Part shown: piece after piece, positions 24,929 through 33,224 of the stretch
How positions within the stretch are numbered: position 1 is the first letter of the stretch
Layout: the number at the start of each line of letters is the position of its first letter
Origin: Bacillota bacterium
GTDB lineage: Bacteria > Bacillota > Clostridia > Oscillospirales > Ruminococcaceae
Direction: 5' to 3'
Length of the DNA stretch: 64,000 nucleotides
Assembly: GCA_023391875.1 (NCBI GenBank)
Contig: JAEWAB010000004.1
Location: 124,001-188,000, forward strand
The notes under the pieces: generated by a model
The model's database searches: none
What the model saw: only the letters and a program-made list of their open reading frames with translations
What the model was told of the DNA's origin: nothing
Position numbers and translations under genes: made by a program

Positions 24929-25807
24929 ATGAATAAGAAAAAGAAAGCAGTAAATTACGATAAGTACGGATGGCTGTTTATTTCCTTTGCAATGATAGCC
25001 TTTCTCATCTTTACGCTTTACCCGGTTATCGGCTCCGTCAGCCTATCCTTTAAGGTGCTTAAAGGGGGCGACTACGTTTTTGCGGGGCTTACGAACATCC
25101 AGCGTATGTTTGGCGACAAGATGTTCTTAAAAACTATTAAGACAACCTTTGAATTCTTGCTGATTCAAGGGCCCATCATGCTTATTCTGGCGCTGATCTT
25201 TGCGAGCATTCTTAATGCGCCCAGGCTGCGCTTTCGCAGCATCTACCGCACGGCTATCTTTATTCCCTGTGTAACCTCGCTGGTAGCTTATTCGGTGCTG
25301 TTTAAGATGATGTTTGCCAACAACGGCATTATCAACTACCTGCTTACCACGTTTAATGCTATTGACGCGCCGATCGCCTTTCTAAACGACCCGTTTTGGG
25401 CGAAGGCGGTTATCATCATCGCGATGACCTGGCGTTGGACAGGCTATAACATGGTGTTCTACCTCGCGGCGATGCAGAACATCCCCTATGAAACCTACGA
25501 AGCCGCAAAGATTGACGGCGCGGGCCCGGTGCGTACCTTCTTCAGCATCACCATCCCGCAGCTTAAACCGATTATTCTGCTCACCACCATTATGACCACC
25601 AACGGTACCCTGCAGCTCTTTGATGAGCCGATGAACCTCACCGGCGGCGGCCCTGCCGATTCGACCATGACCATGTCGCAGTACATCTACAACAACGCGT
25701 TTGTATTCTCGCCCAATTTTGGTTACTCTGTGACGATGTCGTTTGTCATCGTGGGTATGGTGGCGCTGCTTGCGTTTCTACAGTTTAAAGTCACGGGGGA
25801 GGATTAA
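24929..25807 (+). CDS. Sugar ABC transporter permease (MalF-type)
   Basis: 292 residues with six hydrophobic segments, the first at about 13-33 (WLFISFAMIAFLIFTLYPVI). The permease EAA loop, which contacts the ATPase, is YETYEAAKIDGAGPVRTFF near 190. GAGGTGATGGT precedes the ATG. It pairs with the next gene, three bases downstream, to form the channel of the galactoside importer. Confidence 0.9.
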   Translation: MNKKKKAVNYDKYGWLFISFAMIAFLIFTLYPVIGSVSLSFKVLKGGDYVFAGLTNIQRMFGDKMFLKTIKTTFEFLLIQGPIMLILALIFASILNAPRLRFRSIYRTAIFIPCVTSLVAYSVLFKMMFANNGIINYLLTTFNAIDAPIAFLNDPFWAKAVIIIAMTWRWTGYNMVFYLAAMQNIPYETYEAAKIDGAGPVRTFFSITIPQLKPIILLTTIMTTNGTLQLFDEPMNLTGGGPADSTMTMSQYIYNNAFVFSPNFGYSVTMSFVIVGMVALLAFLQFKVTGED

Positions 25808-25810
25808 AGC

Positions 25811-26641
25811 ATGGAATTAAACCGAAAAGTGCTCAGTGCTTGCGGCAAGACCCTCAAGCATCTGTTTTTAATAACCGCTTCTATCGTGTGCATCTTTCCG
25901 TTTTATTGGATGGTGGTGGGCGCCACCAATACCTCCGCAAATATCACCAAGGGAACATTACTCTTTGGGCCGGAGTTTTTTAACAACATTAAAGGCCTGC
26001 TGGAAGACGGCAACAACATCTTTCAGGCGTTCGGCAATACCGCAGTCATCACGGTTATTCAATGCGTTCTGGTAATCTTCATCTGCTCGCTTGCAGGTTA
26101 CGGCTTTGAAAAGTATCGCAGCAAGGTAAGGGACAGGCTGTTCAGCGTGTTTCTGCTCACCATGATGATCCCGTTTGCGGCGATTATGATCCCGCTCTTT
26201 AACCTGATGTTTGATTTCAGCCTTATTGATACAAAGCTCAGCGTCATCGTGGCGAGCCTTTCCAATACGTTTTTAATCTTCTTCTTTCGCCAGAGCTTTA
26301 AGTCGTTTCCCACCGAGATTATGGAGGCGGCGCGCATCGACGGCGCGGGTGAGCTTTTTATCTTCTTCAGAATCGCCATCCCGCCCATGAAATCCACCTT
26401 TGCCGCCGCGTTTATCTACGCGTTTATGAAGGAATGGAACAACTACCTTTGGCCGCTGATTACTTTACAGTCGAAGGAAAGCCAAACGCTCACCCTGTTC
26501 GTTTCTTCCCTTTCATCGGCTTATTATGTCGACTACGGCAAGCTGATGGTAGCGGTAGTGATCGCGACATTGCCCACCGTGGTGGTGTTTATGACGATGC
26601 AAAAACACTTTGTACAGGGTATACTCGGTTCTTCGAAATAG
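25811..26641 (+). CDS. Sugar ABC transporter permease (MalG-type)
   Basis: 276 residues with six membrane segments. The EAA loop is PTEIMEAARIDGAGELFIFF near 175. It starts three bases after the previous permease gene, with GGAGG overlapping that gene's end. The C-terminal MQKHFVQGILGSSK is typical of MalG-like permeases. Partner of the MalF-type protein upstream. Confidence 0.9.
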   Translation: MELNRKVLSACGKTLKHLFLITASIVCIFPFYWMVVGATNTSANITKGTLLFGPEFFNNIKGLLEDGNNIFQAFGNTAVITVIQCVLVIFICSLAGYGFEKYRSKVRDRLFSVFLLTMMIPFAAIMIPLFNLMFDFSLIDTKLSVIVASLSNTFLIFFFRQSFKSFPTEIMEAARIDGAGELFIFFRIAIPPMKSTFAAAFIYAFMKEWNNYLWPLITLQSKESQTLTLFVSSLSSAYYVDYGKLMVAVVIATLPTVVVFMTMQKHFVQGILGSSK

Positions 26642-26683
26642 TTCGCTTTAAACATCATAACGAAAGGCTGGTACAGCAGTTTC

Positions 26684-29110
26684 ATGGAATACAGAATCGA
26701 TGCCTCCGGCATCAAGAACCCCATCTATCCTCCCCGTACACCCTTTTCGGGGGAAAACCCGCAGGGTGAGGTGCTCGACTTTACCAACTACTACATGCAG
26801 ATAAACGGCAAGCCCTTTTACGCCATGTGCGGCGAGATGCATTTCTCACGCATCGAGGAGCGTTTTTGGGAGGATGAAATCATCAAGATGAAGATGGGCG
26901 GCTTAAACATTATCGCCACCTACATCTTCTGGATACACCACGAAGAGGAAAAAGGCAAGTTTGACTGGAGCGGCAGTAAAAATCTGCGCAAGTTTGCAAC
27001 CCTGTGCAAAAAGCACGGGATGTTCCTTATTCTTCGCATCGGCCCGTTTGTGCACGGCGAATGCCGCAACGGCGGCTTCCCCGATTGGCTGTATGCCACC
27101 CCCTTCGATATCCGCAGCAACGACCCCGAGTATGTCGCCTACACCGAGCGCTTCTTTAACGAGATCGGCAAGCAGGTACAGGGGCTTATGTATAAGGATG
27201 GCGGTACCGTCATCGGCACACAGATTGAAAACGAGTATGAGCATGCGTCCGCGCCGTGGGAGCCGACCACCGAAAACAGCAACGAGTGGATTCCCGGCGG
27301 CAACGACGGCCCCTCACACATGCGCCTGCTCAAGGAGCTCGCCATCAAGGCGGGTATCAAAACCCCGTTTTACAGCGCCACCGCATGGGGCGGCGCCTGC
27401 GCCCCGCCCGATGATGTATTCCCCCTCTGGGGCGGTTACGCCTTTTGGCCGTGGATCTTCTACGGCGACATTAAGGAACATCCCGCCACCACCGAATTCA
27501 TCTTCAAGGATTTTCACAACAACCACGCCCCCAAGTACTATAACTTCGACCCGGAGTATAACCCTGAGGATATGCCCTTTGCCTGCTGCGAGATGGGCGG
27601 CGGCATGGCGTCCTACTACAAATACCGCTTCCAGCTGCCCTATGAGAGTGTAGAGGCCATGGCGGAGGTGAAGGCCGCGAGCGGCTGCAACTTCTTAGGC
27701 TACTATATGTTCCACGGCGGCTCGCACCCCAAGGGCAAACGCGTACCTTACTTAAACGAGTGCGCCCTGCCCAAGATTTCGTACGACTATCAGGCAGCAT
27801 TGGGCGAGTACGGCCAACTGCGCCCCTCTTACAAGAGGCTGAAGCTTCAGCATTATTTTTATAAGGATTTTGAGGAGCTTTTCTGCGCCACCAAAACCGT
27901 GCTTTCCAAGGAATCCATCGAGATGGACCAGCACGACGCCGATACTCTGCGTTACTGCGTAAGAGTTAACCATGACCACGGCTTCTTATTTATCAACAAC
28001 TATCAGGATCACATCGAAACCAAAGACCAGAAAGATTTCGCGGTGAACGTGACGCTGGATACCGAGGCCATCCGCGTGCCGAAAAACGGCGGCCTTTCGC
28101 TGGATAAGGACACCTGCGCCATCCTGCCGCTCAACCTCACCCTTGACGGTGTACGGCTAAAGTACGCCAGTGTTCAGCTGATCACCCGTCTTGAAGAGAA
28201 CGGTACCCCCGTTTACTTCTTCTATGTGCCGCAGGGCATGAAGCCGGAGCTGTGCATTGATCTAAGCAGCATTCAGTCCCTTACAACCGATAGCCGCGCG
28301 GGCATTACCGAACAGGACGGCTGTAAGCTGGTGAGCCTGCCTGCCGACAATACCTCGGTAACCAATCTGGTTAACGCCGCCGGGCAGAAGGTGACCTTCT
28401 GTGTACTCAGCCGTGAAGACAGCCTGCGCTTCTGGCGTGTAAAGCACAACGGTAAAGACATGGCGATCTTATCCGACGCTACATTGCTGGACGACTGCGG
28501 TACCCTGCGCGTTGAGAGCATCGGCGCCGAAACAGGCCGCATCGGCATCTTCCCGCAGCCGAAGGGCGACATCCGTGTAGCGGGCAAGTCTTATACTGTT
28601 CAGGAAACCAAGGCGGGCTTTGCCTTCTATGATGTTGTCTTTGGCAAGAACGCGGTGAAGATTCGGTGGAAGGACGCAAGCTCCAGAGAGAAGGCCAGCG
28701 ACGGGCAGTTAAAACGTCCCGTGCTCGGTAGCCCCATCACCTCCACCAAAATCAAGAACGCCCGTGCCACCATCACCGTTTCGCCGGAATCGTTTGAAAA
28801 CGTAAAGCAGGTGCTCATGCAGGTGGATTACTTCGGCGACATCGGCTACGCCTTTACCGACGGCGACCTGATCAACGATAACTTCTGCAACGGCGCCGTT
28901 TGGGAGTTTGGCCTAAAGGCCTACGAGAAGGAAGTGCTTGAAAAGGGCATCTACCTCTACGTTTCCCCCAAACGCGAGGGCGGCTATATCAAGAGCGACT
29001 CGGAGATGGCCGCACGCTTTGCGGTATATGAGGACCAGTACGCTACCATCAACGATATTCACGCGGTGCCGGTATTTGACTGCGTGCTGGATGTAAGCGC
29101 GCAGGGTTAG
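26684..29110 (+). CDS. GH35 beta-galactosidase
   Basis: 808 residues without signal peptide, so intracellular. The GH35 TIM barrel covers about 30-370, with RIGPFVHGECRNGGFPDWL near 118. IGTQIENEYEH holds the probable acid/base Glu184, and FACCEMGGGM holds the probable nucleophile Glu303. The C-terminal 430 residues form beta-rich domains. It would remove terminal beta-galactose from imported oligosaccharides. The gene lies between the importer and galactonate-type catabolic genes, suggesting that released galactose is oxidised rather than phosphorylated. No other family fits as well. Confidence 0.9.
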   Translation: MEYRIDASGIKNPIYPPRTPFSGENPQGEVLDFTNYYMQINGKPFYAMCGEMHFSRIEERFWEDEIIKMKMGGLNIIATYIFWIHHEEEKGKFDWSGSKNLRKFATLCKKHGMFLILRIGPFVHGECRNGGFPDWLYATPFDIRSNDPEYVAYTERFFNEIGKQVQGLMYKDGGTVIGTQIENEYEHASAPWEPTTENSNEWIPGGNDGPSHMRLLKELAIKAGIKTPFYSATAWGGACAPPDDVFPLWGGYAFWPWIFYGDIKEHPATTEFIFKDFHNNHAPKYYNFDPEYNPEDMPFACCEMGGGMASYYKYRFQLPYESVEAMAEVKAASGCNFLGYYMFHGGSHPKGKRVPYLNECALPKISYDYQAALGEYGQLRPSYKRLKLQHYFYKDFEELFCATKTVLSKESIEMDQHDADTLRYCVRVNHDHGFLFINNYQDHIETKDQKDFAVNVTLDTEAIRVPKNGGLSLDKDTCAILPLNLTLDGVRLKYASVQLITRLEENGTPVYFFYVPQGMKPELCIDLSSIQSLTTDSRAGITEQDGCKLVSLPADNTSVTNLVNAAGQKVTFCVLSREDSLRFWRVKHNGKDMAILSDATLLDDCGTLRVESIGAETGRIGIFPQPKGDIRVAGKSYTVQETKAGFAFYDVVFGKNAVKIRWKDASSREKASDGQLKRPVLGSPITSTKIKNARATITVSPESFENVKQVLMQVDYFGDIGYAFTDGDLINDNFCNGAVWEFGLKAYEKEVLEKGIYLYVSPKREGGYIKSDSEMAARFAVYEDQYATINDIHAVPVFDCVLDVSAQG

Positions 29111-29123
29111 GGAGGAATGAACC

Positions 29124-30272
29124 ATGAAGATTACCTCATTAGAGCTTTTTAAGGTACCGCCCCGCTGGCTGTTTTTAAAGGTAAGCACCGACGAGGGCAT
29201 CTGCGGCTGGGGCGAGCCCGTTGTGGAGGGCAGAGCCGAAACCGTTCGGGCTGCCGTACAGGAACTAAGCGGCTACCTAATTGGTGCCGACCCGATGCGT
29301 ATCGAGGACATCTTTCAGGTGCTCTACCGCGCGGGCTTTTACCGCGGGGGGCCGATACTGTCCTCCGCCATCTCGGGCATTGAACAGGCGCTGTGGGACA
29401 TTAAGGGCAAATACCTGAATGTGCCGGTATATGAACTGCTGGGCGGCGCCTGCCGCGACAATATCCGCGTCTACTCATGGATTGGCGGCGATCGCCCGCA
29501 GGACGTTGGCTCCGCAGCCAAAGCGCAGCAGAAGCTGGGCTTTACCGCCATTAAGATGAACGCCACCGAGGAGCTGAACTACCTCGACAGCAACAGCAAG
29601 CTTGATTTGGTACTCGAGCGCGTGGCTGCCATCCGCGAGGCGTGCGGCCGGGATTTCGGCATCGCAATAGACTTCCACGGTAGGGTGCATAAGCCCATGG
29701 CAAAGGTGCTTGCCAAGGAATTGGAGCAGTTCCGCCCCATGTTTATTGAGGAGCCGGTGCTGAGCGAAAACTACGAGGCGTTTGCCGAGATCGCGGCCTG
29801 CACCACCATCCCCATTGCCACCGGCGAACGGCTGTTTACGCGCTGGGATTTTAAAAAGATCTTTGAACAGGGCGTTGTGAACATCATCCAGCCGGACCTT
29901 TCCCACGCGGGGGGCATCCTTGAGTGCCGCAAAATCTCGGCGATGGCGGAGGCGTACGACATGGCGGTAGCGCCGCACTGCCCGCTGGGGCCGATTGCGC
30001 TGGCCTCCTGCCTGCAGATGGACGCCTGCACGCCCAACGCCATCATACAGGAACAAAGCCTTGGCATTCACTACAACAAGGGCAACGACCTGCTGGACTA
30101 TTTAAAGGACGCGTCGGTATTCCATTACGAAAACGGCGCTGTCTCGCTGCCAAAGGCACCCGGGCTTGGCATAGAGGTTGACGAAGACAAGATACGGGAG
30201 CTGGGCCGTGCGGGGCACGATTGGAAGAACCCCGTTTGGCGCAACGAGGACGGAACCGTTGCGGAATGGTAA
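29124..30272 (+). CDS. dgoD: D-galactonate dehydratase DgoD
   Basis: 382 residues, as in the E. coli enzyme, which it closely resembles throughout (for example PPRWLFLKVSTDEGICGWGE, YRAGFYRGGPILSSAISGIE, LQPDLSHAGGI and APHCPLGPIALA). It belongs to the enolase superfamily, mandelate racemase subgroup. Mg2+ ligands are in AIDFHGR, FIEEPV and ATGERL, and the catalytic His is in APHCPLGP. It converts D-galactonate to 2-dehydro-3-deoxy-galactonate. GGGAGG precedes the ATG. It is followed by dgoK and dgoA, the next two steps. Confidence 0.92.
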   Translation: MKITSLELFKVPPRWLFLKVSTDEGICGWGEPVVEGRAETVRAAVQELSGYLIGADPMRIEDIFQVLYRAGFYRGGPILSSAISGIEQALWDIKGKYLNVPVYELLGGACRDNIRVYSWIGGDRPQDVGSAAKAQQKLGFTAIKMNATEELNYLDSNSKLDLVLERVAAIREACGRDFGIAIDFHGRVHKPMAKVLAKELEQFRPMFIEEPVLSENYEAFAEIAACTTIPIATGERLFTRWDFKKIFEQGVVNIIQPDLSHAGGILECRKISAMAEAYDMAVAPHCPLGPIALASCLQMDACTPNAIIQEQSLGIHYNKGNDLLDYLKDASVFHYENGAVSLPKAPGLGIEVDEDKIRELGRAGHDWKNPVWRNEDGTVAEW

Positions 30273-30294
30273 AAACGATAAAGGTGGGCTTGCT

Positions 30295-31281
30295 TTGGGC
30301 AACTATATTCTAATCATTGATGGCGGGACGACGAACACACGGTTCACCCTTATCAACGAAACGCGGATTATCGACTATATCACCAAAAGAATCGGTGCCT
30401 CCGACACGCACGACAGCGCAAAGAACCAGCGGCTGGAGCAAGCGGTACGCGAGGCGATAGAACATATGGAAACTACCCACCACTGCCGGATTGAAACCAT
30501 TCTGGCAGCGGGCATGATTACCTCTAACGTCGGGCTTTTGGAGGTTGCGCACCTGCAGGCCCCCGTAGCGCTTTCGCAGTTGGCGGATGAAATTAAGCCG
30601 TGTCGGCTGCCGCATATCTCTGACTTTGCTACCTTCTACTTTGTGCCCGGCATTAAGTTCGGCACACCGGGCGGCTGCGACAGCGACGTGCTGCGCGGGG
30701 AGGAAACCGAGATTTACGGTGCCATCGCCCCAGAGGATAAGCAGAAGAATATCCTGTTTGTACATTTCGGCTCGCATAATAAGATTGTATTATACGAAGG
30801 CGGCAGCATTACACAAAATGTTACCACCATCAGCGGCGAGCTGCTGTGGGCCATCGCCAATCATACGATTTTGAAAAGCTCCATCGGTAAGATTGATCAG
30901 TACGACATTGTGGATGCCTATGTTCAAAAGGGCTACGAGGCCGCACAACAGCATAATTTTTCACGCTCGCTGTTTATGGCGCGTATTAATCAGATCATCG
31001 GCGGCTTTACACGGGAACAGACGCTCTCGTTCATCTATGGTATTCTGATACAATCCGACCTCAGCGCATTTAAACCGCTTCTGAGTGAAAAAGTGGATAA
31101 GCTCGTGCTCTACGGGCGCGGGCAGTTCGCTAAGGCGTTTTTGGTTTGCCTTAATACTTATGGGCCGGCCTTTAACGGTAACATAGAGCTTTTAAGCTTT
31201 GATGAAAGTGAACAGCTGAGCATTAAGGGCCTTACGCGCGTATATCAGGACATTATCGGCAAAGAGGCCGCCAGTAAGTAA
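30295..31281 (+). CDS. dgoK: 2-dehydro-3-deoxygalactonokinase DgoK
   Basis: 328 residues from TTG 30295 (reads LGNYILIIDGGTTNTRFTLI), with AAGGTGGG six bases upstream. Longer readings overlap dgoD heavily. The sugar-kinase phosphate-1 motif is IDGGTTNTRFTL. ILAAGMITSNVGLLEV near 65, TPGGCDSDVLRGEETEIYGA near 125 and LYGRGQFAKAFL near 275 are DgoK-type. It phosphorylates 2-dehydro-3-deoxy-D-galactonate at O6 using ATP. It lies between dgoD and dgoA. Confidence 0.88.
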   Translation: MGNYILIIDGGTTNTRFTLINETRIIDYITKRIGASDTHDSAKNQRLEQAVREAIEHMETTHHCRIETILAAGMITSNVGLLEVAHLQAPVALSQLADEIKPCRLPHISDFATFYFVPGIKFGTPGGCDSDVLRGEETEIYGAIAPEDKQKNILFVHFGSHNKIVLYEGGSITQNVTTISGELLWAIANHTILKSSIGKIDQYDIVDAYVQKGYEAAQQHNFSRSLFMARINQIIGGFTREQTLSFIYGILIQSDLSAFKPLLSEKVDKLVLYGRGQFAKAFLVCLNTYGPAFNGNIELLSFDESEQLSIKGLTRVYQDIIGKEAASK

Positions 31282-31344
31282 GCGCGGCGAGGAATAAGCT
31301 TTGTGCCTTATAGGTATAAAGCCGGAAGGGCAAGGTAGAAAAGG

Positions 31345-31974
31345 ATGGTAGAACAAGCGTTACAGAGCACCGGCGTTATTGCCATTGTGCGCGGCGTTTC
31401 GGCTGAATTTCTCTCGCCGCTGCTGGAGGCGCTCGTGCAGGGCGGCATACGCCTTGCGGAGGTTACCCTAAACAGCCCCGACGCGCTAGGTCAGATTACC
31501 GAGATGCGCCGTAGGTTTGAGGGCCGGTTGCACATCGGCGCAGGCACGGTGTTGAATTTTTCGCAGGCGACGGCGGCACTTCAGGCCGGAGCCGAGTTTT
31601 TGGTAACCCCGAACATTGACCGCGAGGTAATCGAGCTTTGCCAAAAGCGAAATGTAGTGATAACCCCCGGTGCGCTCACCCCCACCGAGATAGAATATGC
31701 CCTGCGCTGTGGCAGCCGATATGTAAAGGTATTCCCGGCCTCGGCGTTCGGCCCGAAGTATTTTAAAGAGGTACTGGCCCCGCTTAGCAGCGCAAAGCTT
31801 ATCGCGGTAGGCGGCATCAATGCGGAAAACGCCGCGCAGTATATACAAAATGGCGCGGTAGGGGTAGGCGCAGGCGGCAGCCTGTGCAACCTGCAGCGCA
31901 TCCTTGACGGTGACTTTGCGGGTATTACCCGTGATGCAAAAAGGCTTGTTGAGGTATGCGCCCGCGCCCAATGA
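31345..31974 (+). CDS. dgoA: 2-dehydro-3-deoxy-6-phosphogalactonate aldolase (KDPG/KDPGal aldolase family)
   Basis: 209 residues. It is a class I aldolase with the conserved Glu in RLAEVTLNSPDAL (about residue 37), HIGAGTVLNFSQA, and the Schiff-base Lys in YVKVFPASAFGPKY (about residue 129). It splits the phosphorylated keto-deoxy acid into pyruvate and glyceraldehyde 3-phosphate. Membership of the dgo operon favours the galacto isomer over KDPG. AAGGTAGAAAAGG precedes the ATG. Confidence 0.88.
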   Translation: MVEQALQSTGVIAIVRGVSAEFLSPLLEALVQGGIRLAEVTLNSPDALGQITEMRRRFEGRLHIGAGTVLNFSQATAALQAGAEFLVTPNIDREVIELCQKRNVVITPGALTPTEIEYALRCGSRYVKVFPASAFGPKYFKEVLAPLSSAKLIAVGGINAENAAQYIQNGAVGVGAGGSLCNLQRILDGDFAGITRDAKRLVEVCARAQ

Positions 31975-32008
31975 TATCAAACAGCTTTACAGCAAAGGGG
32001 CGTGAAGG

Positions 32009-32998
32009 ATGGATGTCGTTCAGGTAGGCATTATCGGCTGCGGGTGGTTTGGCAACGTTCACCTTGATAATCTGCTGAAGATGGAGCAGGTTCGCGTGAC
32101 AGCGCTGGTAAGCTCAAATGTGCAGAAGCTGGCCGAGACGACCGCAAAGGTGCCTTGGGCAAATCTGTACACAGATTACCATGAGCTGTTTTTACAGGAG
32201 AAACAGCTCGACGCGGTGCTGGTATGCGTGCCGCCGGATAGCCATGGCGACATCGAGCTGCTGGCTGCGGCAAGCGGCGTACATCTCTACGTAGAAAAGC
32301 CGGTGGCTCTATCTCTCAAACGCGCGTATGAAATCGAGCAGGCGATCCGCCGCGCCGGGGTTCTGTGTTCCTGCGGTTACCACGAGCGGTACAGCCCCGC
32401 GATGGAGGAGCTGAAGGCCTTTCTGGCCGGGCATCCTGCCGTTATCGCTTCGGGGCAATGGCTTGGCGCGATGCCCGGTGCGCCCTGGTGGCGGATAAAG
32501 GCACGTTCCGGAGGGCAGCTGGTAGAACAGAGCACCCATATCTTCGACCTTCTGCGTTATTTCTTTGGTGAGGTTCGCACAGTTTACAGCAACAGCGTTC
32601 CCCACCTTCTTGATGAAGTACCCGGCTGCGATATTGAGGGGGCCTCTGTCACCAATATGACATTTGAAAGCGGCGTAGCGGCGACGGTGCAAACCGGCTG
32701 CTTCTTGGGTGAGAACGTAAGCGGGCGCGTGGGCGTGCAGCTTTTCTGCCGTGACGTGGTGGTTGAGTACGACTGGATGCAGGAGGTACGCTATATCACC
32801 AAGTCGCGCACCGAGAAACGGCCCGCACGTTTCCCGTCTCACTTCAATGCAGTTCAGGCCTTTATAAACGCAGTACGCTACAACAATGCACAGCTCATTC
32901 GCTCCCCCTATGAGGATGCCATAAAAACGCTGGCGGTAACCTTAGCGGCGGATCAATCCTTCAATACGGGTGAGCCTGTAAAGTTAGAAATAATGTGA
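32009..32998 (+). CDS. Gfo/Idh/MocA-family sugar oxidoreductase
   Basis: 329 residues. The N-terminal NAD(P)-binding Rossmann motif is VGIIGCGWFGNVHLDNL. The family's YVEKPVALSLKRA, with catalytic Lys in EKP, lies near 95, and the C-terminal dimer domain has the conserved GGQLVEQSTHIFDLLRYF with His near 180. The family oxidises sugars or inositols. As the last gene of a GH35-dgo operon it is the best candidate for the missing galactose 1-dehydrogenase, which would give galactonolactone. That role is inference. Other dehydrogenase substrates are possible. Confidence 0.85.
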   Translation: MDVVQVGIIGCGWFGNVHLDNLLKMEQVRVTALVSSNVQKLAETTAKVPWANLYTDYHELFLQEKQLDAVLVCVPPDSHGDIELLAAASGVHLYVEKPVALSLKRAYEIEQAIRRAGVLCSCGYHERYSPAMEELKAFLAGHPAVIASGQWLGAMPGAPWWRIKARSGGQLVEQSTHIFDLLRYFFGEVRTVYSNSVPHLLDEVPGCDIEGASVTNMTFESGVAATVQTGCFLGENVSGRVGVQLFCRDVVVEYDWMQEVRYITKSRTEKRPARFPSHFNAVQAFINAVRYNNAQLIRSPYEDAIKTLAVTLAADQSFNTGEPVKLEIM

Positions 32999-33100
32999 TA
33001 AATCGTTTTATTATGGGGCCTCAACCACTGGTCGTGCTACTTATCAAATAGTGCAGCCGACAAAAAAGTACTTCACCTTCATATTTGCATAATAATATGT

Positions 33101-33138
33101 AAGAAACCGTCTTCCGCGTAAGTGGAAGACGGTTTCTT
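33101..33138. terminator. Bidirectional terminator between the dgo operon and the GH51 gene
   Basis: A perfect 15-bp stem (AAGAAACCGTCTTCC and complement) with an eight-base loop, between convergent genes. Its core GTCTTCC...GGAAGAC recurs in the terminator at 55628-55664. Confidence 0.85.
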
Positions 33139-33147
33139 TGTCGTATA

Positions 33148-33176
33148 TTCAACCCCCGGCTAGGCCGGGGGTTGAA
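33148..33176. terminator. Second hairpin between convergent genes
   Basis: TTCAACCCCCGGC and GCCGGGGGTTGAA form a perfect 13-bp stem with loop TAG, 48 bases past the GH51 stop (minus strand). It is very stable but without a T run, so it is either a transcript-end stabiliser or a second terminator element. Confidence 0.6.
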
Positions 33177-33224
33177 TGGATGGCATTACGGTATGAAAGA
33201 GCAACTCTTTATACTGGGCGCTTT

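Noticed and set aside
26961..27653. A 230-codon plus-strand frame inside the GH35 gene
   Set aside because: It is a frame shadow of GH35 with low-complexity Pro/Ser/Arg/Thr-rich sequence.
29475..30071. A 198-codon minus-strand frame opposite dgoD
   Set aside because: dgoD is assigned with near full-length similarity to the E. coli enzyme. The antisense frame has no motif and no ribosome binding site.
30178..30294. An upstream start for dgoK at 30178
   Set aside because: It would overlap dgoD by 95 bases and add a non-family N-terminus. The TTG at 30295 has a good ribosome binding site and begins right at the kinase phosphate motif.
32309..32842. A 177-codon minus-strand frame opposite the Gfo/Idh gene
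   Set aside because: Antisense shadow. The Rossmann and EKP motifs support the plus-strand gene.
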